The position numbers and the translations under genes were made by a program. 59,092 nt of DNA, taken from contig RBZT01000664.1 of NCBI GenBank assembly GCA_003693705.1, forward strand, positions 1 through 59,092, read 5' to 3'. Under the pieces are notes generated by a model, which searched no databases, had not been told where the DNA came from, and saw nothing but the letters and a program-made list of their open reading frames with translations. Source of the DNA: Polymyxa betae. Its lineage: Eukaryota; Endomyxa; Phytomyxea; Plasmodiophorida; Plasmodiophoridae. This document shows, piece by piece, positions 38,202-48,600 of this stretch. Position 1 is the first letter of the stretch. Every line of letters begins with the position of its first letter.

Positions 38202-41200
38202 ATGAAGCGCTGTAATTCGGTGCCCAATCTGAAAGAAAATGGCACCAGCGAGCTCGTTCCCGAGCCCAGGCAGCGCTCGCCCCCGTCTCCGGGGCAGGCA
38301 GAGACTCGAATGCGCTCCCGATCAAACAGCGTCTTGGACATCTCTGCAGTGATGCAGAAAATTGAAAGGATCCTGGGAACTCCAAACTTCGAGGCTTGCG
38401 ATCTGAACACGATTACGAAGGAGCAATTTGCGATGCTGAATAGCGTAATGCAGGAGGCGAAGCTGGTTGAACAGCCTGCTTCTATAGTATGGAAAAATCT
38501 TTCGTATATCAAGGACGAGAGGCGAGTGTTCCAAGGCATCTCTGGGTTTGCGAAACCTGGAATGATGATATGCTGCCTGGGTCCGTCATCCAGTGGAATC
38601 TCCAGTTTCCTTCGAGTTTTAGCAAATCGGAATCAGGGAGGGCTGGTCCATGGTGAGATCCTTCTCAATGGTCAGTTTTTTTTGTTTCATTGTATTCGGA
38701 ACGTCATTACTTTTGAAGGTGTTCGGATGCCAAGCAACTTTCGTCAAGTAGTTTCGTACGTTCCATTCGAAGATTTGCATATTGGGTAAGCTAGTAGCAA
38801 CAATTGGTCTAAAATTCTGATCCTGCTTAGTCATATGAAAGTCAAAGAAGCAATTCGGTTCTCGATCAGTCTGCGAGCGTCTCCTCGGCTGCCACAACGT
38901 TTTCTGGATTTACACGCCAGAATTATTTTGCATCTATTGAATGTATGCTTCTCGCCTATTGGAAATGCTACAGCTTATGTTCCTAGTTGAGCCACAGATC
39001 CAGATCTCTAATCGGCGGCGGGACCCTTCGTGGAATCAGTGGAGGTGAGCGAAGGCGCCTAACAATTGGCCTGGAGGTAGCCGCGGGAAACTCAAGTATG
39101 ACTGCACGATCTGTTTCATTGGGGCATTCTTTTTTTAATGTAATCTTTTGCAGTAATGGTTATGGATAGTCCAACAAACGGCCTGGATTCTGTGTCTGCT
39201 ATGGAGCTTGCAAAGATCACCAAGGCTCTTGTTGTAAATTCAGGTAGATCGGCAATAATGTCCTTAGCACAGGTTATGCGATTATCTTTATTCAAAATCT
39301 GTTTGTTTAGACATCTACAGGCCTCCCCTGACTTATTCGGAATGTTTGATTATTTACTCTGCTTATCTCAATCTGAACTGATCTACTTTGGACCTGTCAC
39401 TGGAGCTGTCAGCTACATGAATTCTTTAGGGTTTTGTGAAAGAAATCTGTTTGGTTAGCGGGCTGACAACTATTTTCGTAGGTACCGTAAACCAGCATTC
39501 AGGAACGTGCCCGATTTCCTGTCCGACATTTGCGCCGATCCTTCAGCATATTATTATGGCCCGGATCCAACAGGGGATCTGATTCTGACGTCTTCATACT
39601 GGAACAAGGCACGGAATCAGTTCTTCAAAGTTGCCCATGAACGACCTGATCCTCACCAAATCAAGGGCATGATGTTTTTGAAGAAAGATATTGAGAAAGA
39701 AATTTACATTGTCACATAGGAGGGACAATTCGCGCTTTAGCGGAATCTTACAGAAAATCTGTTCTGTTTGAAGAAGTTGGTCGAGTTGTTTGGCAAGAGC
39801 AGGCTCATAATGCGTCCCAATATGTATGGTTTCCGTTTTTTTTTGTCTTTCTAGTTTGCTGATCGTTAGCCAGAAACTTTCCGTTCCTCTTTATCAACAG
39901 AGCCTGGCCGGAGCCGTTCGAGAGGCATTTGCAAAGAATGCACTTAACATTCGGGCCAAGAAGGAAGGGGAGCCAGCCTCCAAAGTTAACTCATTCAAGC
40001 AGTTCTACGCCTTGTTTGTTCGGTTGGTATCCCCACCCATCCTCGCGCTTTCGCTTAATATCATTCTAGTGCAATACTCCTGAACATTCGTGAAAAATCC
40101 AAGTCACTCGGTCGAGTTGCTCGTGCCATCCTTGTAGCTGTCGTTACTGGAACAATATTTTGGCGTCTTGAAGACTCACAGGTACCTAACTGGTTGTGTT
40201 TGAGGAATCTTCTTTTTTGACAAGTACCATAGGCAGGCGCATTGTCTAAACTCGGAACCAGTAACGTGCCCCAGAACCATTGCAATACTAACTCTAAACG
40301 GCTTTTCAGTTTCGGTAGCAGCCGGTTTCCTGGGCTTCGATGCAGTCGATGAAATTCCTCAGATTTTTCAGTCCAGGTCCAGAAATTGCTTTCGCTTTAT
40401 TCAAAATCGTGTATCAGCTGTGTTTAGGTCAATGTTTTATGCCCAACGTAACGCTGGATACTTTAGCGTTTTTTCGTACTTCGTCGCTCATCTACTTGCT
40501 GATTTGCCTATTATCATTGCACAGACATCAATATTTTCAGTGATTATCTATGCAATGACTGGTATGTAGATGGTTTGGTAATAGATCTCTATGTCCATTT
40601 TTTTGAAAACTTAGGTATGCGGGATGGCGTGTTTAGTGTCAGGTTTTTAATATTTGCTTTACTGATCCTGCAAACCGCAATGGCTGGTAAATAATGATTT
40701 TTTCTGCTTGTTATACTTCGTTGTTCAGGAGCTTAGGTCGAGCCTGGACTACTTTTATGGCCAACTTCGTTCCAAATGAGGTATTTTTCCCGGGCTTTTC
40801 TGTTTCAACTCCTGAGTGCTTGCAGTCCATGGCTATTACAATGTCAATTCTGCTTAACGACGTGTTCTGGTATTTCCAAGGTTACTTTAGGAAAGCCGAC
40901 GAAATCCCAGCTGGTTGGAAATGGGTACATTACATCAGTTATTTCTCTCGTCTATTTCAGGTTTCTATCCACCCAATTCCGTTTTCAGAACGTTCCTTAA
41001 CTAGCTCACAGGCGCTAGCTATCAATGAGCTGGACGGTCTTGAATTAAACTGTGCTGCCACCGACAATTTATGTCGATGGCAAACCGGCAACGATTTGTT
41101 GAGAGAGTTTTATTGGGATACAGGTGACACTGCAATCGGCCTTTGGCTGCAGTCCTTCATCTTTCTAGGTAATGCTTGCAAATCCAATTCGTCCAACTGA

Positions 41201-43706
41201 TTGTCATGATAGGAATATTCCATTGTCTCTCCATTGCATGCATGCTGATGTTGAACTTTGAATATTCTGTGGCAGATGATCCGGTAGCCTCAGGCTCTTC
41301 GGGAAAGAAAGCGAGGGAAGCGGTAGAAATGGCGTCTGGCCTGGAGCGTTCTGATCGCGCTCACATCGTTGAGTTTTCAGGTGGGTGTGCTGCTACGCTA
41401 CTTGGTCATTTTTTTTATGCTCTTCTAGATAACGCATTAACAGTCGTTCCATCAATGATCAAGCCCCCAAAAAATTTGGAAGCTTCCCAAGGAATCTGTA
41501 TGGTTGCTCGCCAGATCAATTACCACGTTGGAGACCTACATCTGTTAAAGAACATCAATCTTTTCGCAAAACCCGGCATGCTTATAGCCATGGTAACTTT
41601 CCAAATGCGGCTCTTCAGTTTCAATGTGCCAACTTCCTATAGATGGGAGCTTCCGGTGCTGGCAAATCTACATTGATCGACGTTTTGGCTCAGAGGAAAA
41701 CAACTGGAACCATAACAGGTTCCATCACTGTCAACGGTCAGACTCTGAGTAGATCAAACTTACGCAGACTCTGTGCATATGTTGAACAGTTCGATTCATT
41801 ACCTGCTTTTTGCACTGTATGTTTTTTTGTTTTTGTGTTGCATACTTTGCTCAGTCTGCCATACAGGTGCGTGAGATTATAGAGTGTAATGCCAAGTTAC
41901 GGTTGCCTGCTGATTATAGTCCTGAAAAGAGAACTAAACTCGTTAACGAGTTACTAGAAAGCCTACATCTATCTCACGTTCAACATGAAATCGCAAATGG
42001 TTTAAGCGGGTTGGTTTTGACGTACCAACTTGATAACGAACGCTGCTAATCAGTTGCTAGTGCTGTTCGAAAGAAGGTTTCAATTGCTGCTGAGCTGGCC
42101 TCTATTCAGCCGCAAACTGGAATCCTATTTTGTGTTAGACATTCGGTCAACTCTTATATAATTGCTGAGGATTTGCTCAGGACGAGCCAACTACTGGACT
42201 GGATTCTCCAGCGGCAATGGATATTGTCACTAGCATCTCTCGTGTTTCAGAGCACACTCCAGTGATTTGTACGATTCATCAGGTTGCTTACTGTTTCATC
42301 ATTTCGTTAATTGTCCTCACAATGCCTTTAGCCTTCAATGGAGCTGATGACATCGTTTAACTGGATTTTGCTTCTCCGAGCTGGTGGTATTCCTGTTTAT
42401 TTCGGACCGACCTGCGAAGTCGCTGACTTCTGTGTTAAATCTGGTACCTTTTGCTTTTTACAAAACAGCTCTCGGTTTGCTTATATTCATGCCCAAGGAT
42501 ACCCTCCTCTGATGGAAAAAGAGAACCTCGCTGAGTACGTGCTACGTACGATATGCAAAGGGCCCCCTAAAGAGGATTCTTTTGCACTCGATCCTCTTTC
42601 TGTGCCTCTGCCAGATAAAGATTCTCTCCCGGATTCTCCTCCTTTTCAGTTCCGCCAGGTTTCATGGTTCCGCAGGTTCCGAACTCTTCTGGAGAGACGT
42701 TTCAAATGCGAGCTTCGTGACAAATATGCTCTTTATGCAAGGCTTTGCTGCTCGACATTTTTTGGCCTGGTTTTGGGATCGATATTCTACCAGCTTCCTC
42801 TAACGTACGCTGGCATGATGGCCAGAGTATCGTTTTTCTTCTGCATTGGTTTGTATGTCTCTCTTCGCATTGGATGATGCTAATAGGAGTATAGTGAATA
42901 ATGTCACATGGTCTCAATGCGCAAAGGTTTCGAACATCGTTAACGACAGACCAAGTTATTACCGAGAATTAGCTTTGGGAATGTCTGCATAATCTATCTC
43001 TTTGCCTTTAGAATGATATTGAGCATTATCTTAGGTATGACGAGAGCGCGTATTTTCTGTCGTGGTCGCTTGCGGAAACCCCGTTCCTCATTGCCCAGGT
43101 ATATCTTGTGCTCCGAACAAAATCGCTGTATTTGTCAGACTTACAAAATCTTTAGGTATTCTGTGCTTCCGTCGCGCCATATTTCCTTGCTGGGATGTCA
43201 CCCTCGCCATCGACATTTTTATCCTACTTTTTGACAATGTGGCTGGTTACTGAATCCGCTTCTGGAGGTATCCATTTCTTAACAGCTCTCTCACCGAACA
43301 CTATTATTTCGAATGGATTGATTACCGCTGTATACACGACCTTCATGGCGTTTTCAGGTTTCTTACTTGTTTACTCGGTAAGTTGGTTTTGCAAACTGTA
43401 TCTGGTTAACTATTGAGCTCCAGTTAACAGGCGATGTCGAGCTTCACGATGGTGTTTTTCTACATCTCTTTCTTTAGGTACGCCGTTTTCTCTTCTGTTG
43501 CTGGAGAAGCCAGTACGCTATCTCCGGACGCTTTCATGTGCGACATCCATGGGGTGGGAATCAATTGCAGAGACGACATACTGCATCAATACGGCATCCA
43601 TATCGATGGACAGTGGCTTTATATTGCAGAACTCTGCTGTGTTCTGATTGCTTTCCGAATTTTAGCTATCATTGCTTTGAAAGCAATCAAGCATATCAAA
43701 AGATGA
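38202..43706 (+). CDS. PDR-type full-size ABCG transporter
   Basis: Roughly 20 exons encoding two NBD-TMD halves in reverse order, the ABCG/PDR arrangement of fungi, plants and oomycetes. NBD1: degenerate Walker A LGPSSSGISSFL (no Lys), canonical signature LRGISGGERRRLTIG, and Walker B VMDSPTNGLDS with Ser in place of the catalytic Glu. NBD2: canonical Walker A GASGAGKSTLIDVLAQRKT, Walker B/D-loop DEPTTGLDSPAA, but a degenerate signature, LSVASAVRKKVSIAAE. So one composite ATP site (NBD2 Walker A with NBD1 signature) is complete and the other is dead, as in yeast Pdr5. Membrane segments lie around 39,830-41,260 and 42,660-43,700; the second TMD has the expected large loop (CDIHGVGINCRDDILHQYGI). 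Likely plasma-membrane export of lipophilic compounds. Start at MKRCNSVPNLKENGTSE. Some small exons in the TMDs are not resolved. Confidence 0.9.
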
Positions 43707-44642
43707 TATGATAAACATCACCGGGATGTCCTAACCCTGACAACCTTCTGGAATCCCGTAGTGTCCACAACTTGTCATGCTGTCTGTTGGAACCATTCCG
43801 ACTGTGTTGTTTCTTTATATTGTCATTGAGTGCAAGAACGGATGACAAGCCTTAGATTGTTGAGAGAGAAAATAATGAAATGGGTTTTGGGGTTGGCATT
43901 GGGTTTCTGCAAATCTCTTTACACTAAAGACATTGCAGCGTACATTTGCCGTGTTCCCAATCTTCGTCAGTATTCGTTGATGTCTCCTTTTCAAGCATAT
44001 GAATCATAATCCTTTGATGACGAATCTGCCACGATGCTTACTCTTTTGCAGTAAGTTATCATGGATATTGGCATTATATTACAGAACTTTGACTTGTTCG
44101 AATTGCATTCCGAATTTTAGCTATCATCACGTTGAGAGCAATCAACAAGATGATATGATAAATATCGCCGAGCTACGACCGAGACTACTCACTGCACAGA
44201 ACGAAAATGAGATGAATTCACCGATCGCTGCATTTGTTTCACGCAAAGAGGTAGAACTCGTTGGCGAACAGTCCAAATGCTGGTGCCTCTTTTCAACATT
44301 GGCATCTTAGCGCAAGAATGGAAATCGTTACAATCTACCACGAAGTAGCCATCTTGTAACACGAAGCAGGTGCAACATATCCCACTATGACAGGCAGAAG
44401 CAATCGTACAGCAGTACCCGGCTCGTCCCGTTCGCTCCTGAAACGATTCCCTATATTGACATAACGCCAAATCCTCATATTCAATTCCCTGTATTGATTT
44501 ACTCTATTCCAGAGTATATCAATTGGCCTGACCGGCTGCGAGCCAGCACAGGGACCACCACTCACCTGGTACGGTGACGGTGACAGCGTTACAGCGACGC
44601 AGTCCGCTTTTCCCCTTTCAGTTGAAGTCGTTGCCCTCTTGA
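43707..44642. other. Intergenic, with duplicated transporter exon fragment
   Basis: Apart from the duplicated piece at 44,057-44,172 nothing is recognised. Minus-strand frames near 44,190-44,650 overlap the start of the DUF1664 gene and have odd composition. Confidence 0.4.
44057..44172 (+). pseudogene. Partial duplicate of the last ABC-transporter exon
   Basis: About 110 bp nearly repeats the end of the transporter gene (43,606-43,720). Both contain TTCCGAATTTTAGCTATCA, both have TTATATT(G/A)CAGAACT upstream and GATGATATGATAAA downstream. The copy has small deletions and shifts, lies about 455 bp downstream in the same orientation, and has no promoter or start, so it is a dead tandem-duplication remnant, perhaps the last trace of a second transporter copy. 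Confidence 0.75.
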
Positions 44643-45467
44643 ATGGCAACGCCGATCCTCGTCCAAGGGGCAGGCCGGGCGTTCATGCCTGGTCTAATGG
44701 CCGGGCTCATGGGCAGCGCCGGCATCCAATATGGGCCGCAGCTGTTCAAGAAGGACAGCGACGCCTCGCAGCTGGCTGCCGCTCTGGCTGCAATCCGTCA
44801 GGGTCCCGGCGTCACAGTCGTCACGAGTCCGAACGGCGGGAGCAGAATTCCATCGCTTTCATTAGCTGCCGTCTGCTTATCAGGAGTCGGGCTGATTACA
44901 CTGAAGCTCGCTGGCGTCTCGCTGACTTCGTTTTTCTGGGTCACCCGCCGTCACTTCCGCAAGGGTATGATAACTCTTGAGAAAGGAATGGATGGATTAT
45001 CGAAACGTATCACCGAGGTTCGCGTCGGATTACTATCGAAAATCGAGCAGGTCATGGGCAAACAGGACAAGCTTGCGGCTTCTCAGCAAGAAATTCGAAG
45101 TGACCTGAATTCGCTCTCTATCAAAGTCGGCGAAGTCGAAGGTGGTATCAACTGTGTTAAAGGCGTCGTTGATGCCGTCGCCCAGAAGATTGATAGTGTC
45201 GAAGTGAAAGTCGACGAATCTACGGCCATGCTGCAAGAAGCTAATCGTGGTGTGCTTCTATTGTGCCGTATCGTCAGCAACACGATCGAGAGTCGGGAAA
45301 CGTCTTTCGAGGAGGCGAAGATGTTGCGAGAATTCGCCGAAAAACGAAGTATTGAACCAGGCAAGCTGTCATTCTTTTCCGCAACGAAAACGGATTTCAA
45401 AGATGTCGTCACATCAATGCCTTTTGGCTGCCGCTCTAATTTCAACAAAAACTGGATCCATACTTAA
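44643..45467 (+). CDS. DUF1664-family membrane/coiled-coil protein
   Basis: Single uninterrupted exon of 274 codons, unusual for this window. MATPILVQGAGRAFMPGLMA is followed by a Gly/Ala-rich region, a hydrophobic segment (SLSLAAVCLSGVGLITLKLA), then FFWVTRRHFRKGM and a long coiled coil (EKGMDGLSKRITEVRVGLLS; EVEGGINCVKGVVDAVAQKI). This order, a membrane segment then a VT+ motif and heptad repeats, is that of plant DUF1664 proteins, whose function is unknown. The C-terminal ~50 residues are not conserved. The hydrophobic N-terminus and coiled coil suggest an organelle or endomembrane scaffold. A viral or bacterial origin is not suggested by composition. It ends 174 bp from the convergent E4 gene. 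Confidence 0.75.
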   Translation: MATPILVQGAGRAFMPGLMAGLMGSAGIQYGPQLFKKDSDASQLAAALAAIRQGPGVTVVTSPNGGSRIPSLSLAAVCLSGVGLITLKLAGVSLTSFFWVTRRHFRKGMITLEKGMDGLSKRITEVRVGLLSKIEQVMGKQDKLAASQQEIRSDLNSLSIKVGEVEGGINCVKGVVDAVAQKIDSVEVKVDESTAMLQEANRGVLLLCRIVSNTIESRETSFEEAKMLREFAEKRSIEPGKLSFFSATKTDFKDVVTSMPFGCRSNFNKNWIHT

Positions 45468-45641
45468 TATTTTCAATCTTGAAGAATATCCACAATTAAA
45501 ATAAAACTATTCATTGTTTCACACCTAAATTAATCCAAGCACGATTGGCCGATTGCTATTGTCGTAATACCAAGTACTCAAAACTGGTCACTTTTTTACA
45601 AGCAATCACGATAAATTTTTTATATTAAGAGCTTGAATAAA

Positions 45642-48600
45642 TTATTGTTTGCATCTGTCTTTCCATTCCTCAATCCTCTCTTGCAACTCAACATCTAAAA
45701 AAAAAATAGATTAGCACACTCAAACCAATCATATTCCTACTTGGGAGGAGCATTTCAAGAGTCAAAGGCTCACGACAAAATGGATCTGATCTTGAGGATA
45801 AGAGATGTCGGCAAATGACGGCTCGATCCATGGTCACCCCCGAGCTTGGCAAAATAACTGGATCTTCCATAAGGGTATTGAGGATCGGATCCAGAAATTC
45901 ATCGGGAACATCTCCAAGCTCTACAGCGTTAAATGAGTATAGATGTCATTCAGGTGAAACCACGAATACCTTCTCGCATGTTCTTTTGCTGCTCGCACAG
46001 AGCGACAAGCTCATCAAAGTACTTTTCGAGATCTGTAAGAAAATGGGGATACCAGGGGTCGGAATGGTCGATCAGGGACTCCGATTGTCGTAATATCTGT
46101 AAGCAATTCGGGAATAGATCAGGCCTGAACGATTGCTCGTCGGAAACAACTGCCTGTGACACAGTTAGCACTTGGGCCTTCATGGATAGAAATAAATACC
46201 AAGTTGAATTGATGGTACGGGCTCAGATTTACATACAGCTGTCCGAATGCCTTCAGCCAGTTAGTTGGCACGAACCCCAATGTAGCAAGAGCCTCCCGCT
46301 CGGCGACAGGTATGATATCCACTAGTTTAGCCATATAATGAGAGATCATCTGTGCTATTCGTTCCACCATCTCTGGTCTCATCAAAATCATCTGAACGCC
46401 TACAGAGGATTCAGCACATAGTTGGAAGCAGAGCATTATTCGTTACATGGGAATGAGGCAAGATTCAAAAGCGTCCTAAGAGTTTCGTTTGAAAGCGTCG
46501 TAACAATCCGCAAATGGCGGCGAATTGGACCCGAGTTTCTAGCCTACAGCTCATTAGAAATTTCGCAATAGTGATAGCAAACCAGCAATTACATCATTGC
46601 TACGACCGGTTTCGTAGAACTGTTCCGACTTCAGGAGAACTTCGTCCATGACGAACACCATATCGGATACCAGACAATGAATGAATTGCAGCGCCTCATC
46701 ATGATTGTTTTTGCTGAAAACTAATGTTAATTTGATGACAGAGTTCAGAAGTCAAAAGAAGCGATACAAAAAAGGCGGAGATTTTATGACGAGGATAAAC
46801 TTCAAAACAACTTGCGCGAAAAATTGGTAAACATACCAGTAATGAGAGAGTGTATGTTTGTGAGTGTCAGACAGGATCACATAATTGATGACAAGCTCCA
46901 GCAGGTTCCGTATCTATAAAAGCACAATATTAACAAGGTAAAACACACCGGTAGCTGGAGAAACTCACATTGAATTTGTCGTAAAACTGAGAAGTCGAGC
47001 CACTATGTTCTGCCAGAATATAGTGACGAATGAGTGCAGGCAGCAGGCGATCGACCATGAAACTTAACGATGATGAGAACAAAGATATTGCAAAAAATGC
47101 TGAACTTACCGATCAGTGGTGATCAAAGTGTTAAAGCGTTGAGACCCAGGACCGTGTGATGTGGGAATCGGTGCCAAACCGCACAGTACTTCAACGAACT
47201 TCGATCGAAGATGCGGGTTCCTTACGTAATCTGGACTACAAAAACTTAATAAAGCAAAACAAACTTTGGCAACATTGCAAATAACAACATTGCAAATAAA
47301 CTCGAATCAGGCAAGAAGTAACTGAGGAATGCAAAAAAAATCAAACAAGCAGCAAACCTGGCGATTAACGAGACAAACAGGCGTAGAATGAAGGCACAGT
47401 GATGATCTTCCGTAAATTCAGGATTGCTTGCCGGCGGCAAAGCGGCCTCTAACGCAGCGCAATCATTTTCACAAAGGAACAGGCAGAAGGCAGCCATGTC
47501 TTCGAGAAAATACTCCGGAATCATAGCAAATTCTTTTGGGCAGGGCTCCGGTAAAGGAAATGCAGGACCGCCAATCAGTATCAAAACGAATCGTGCGCTA
47601 AGACCGTAAAACGCAAGCGTGGTTCTCAGCATGATGGGGTCGAGCAATTCCACAGCCATGGTAAGCTTCATTTTAAGTATAGAAGAAAACTGCGGATTAG
47701 ACCGATTAGAACCTGCCAAGATTGATCAGTCAACGGTGAAGAGCAAAGCTAGTAGCTGCCTAAAAATATATTGACACTACAAAAGCCCAAAAACAGCAAA
47801 GAGCGCAAACACCGACCAGAGCTTTGAATTGTTTGAACGAGTGAGCTGTATCTGGAGCAGGTTTGAATAACGCCCAGATGAAGAGCGTGCATGGTGAGAA
47901 AGAACCATTCACTATGCAGATCGACACCAAAGCTTCCGGTGACTGCATTCGGATAGATCGGAATTGCAGGCAACGTTTCCGTCCATGGGCCCGGACGAAC
48001 TGGCTGCATAAGCTGCATAAAAGTATGATCCGGCGGGTGCGACTGTCGCACTTGCTCTTGCGATTCGCAATCGCTGCACAGATCAAAGGTTGCAGGACAG
48101 TTGATGCAAACAAACCGGATTCTGAAAGAATCTTACATAAGCACAAAAAACGCAGAGTTAAAAAAACAGAGTGGAGGGAATTTCAGATCCTGCAAACATC
48201 GCAAACCTACAAATGGAAAGAAAAATGACAAACAGGAGATTTGATGAGTTACCCTCGAATAGGCGAAACATTACAGGCTTTGCAGCGCGTACCTTCGTGA
48301 ACGACCAATTCCTGCTACAATCAGCAAACAGAAATCTGAAGAGGAAGGAATGACTACCTGATCAATTGGTGCCTCGCTGAGGAGCTCGGGAATTGCCATG
48401 TGCAGGGTTCGTTTCCAGGGACTGCAAGTGATCATGCGCCTGATTTTCAACATTACATGATGAAGATGGTCGTGATTGTCGGGATGCTCGCGTTGTATAT
48501 GTTCGTGCAGATTGGAGTGAACAGAATCGACATTGTTGACTAACGGTTTAAATTAAATCACAAGATGGTGGACAAAGCAACATTACTGGAGCAGATAGGA

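Noticed and set aside
46119-46436. Separate small gene inside the E4 3' half
   Set aside because: The sequence ([20 protein letters not shown]) is the UFD2 core itself; it is one exon of the E4 gene.
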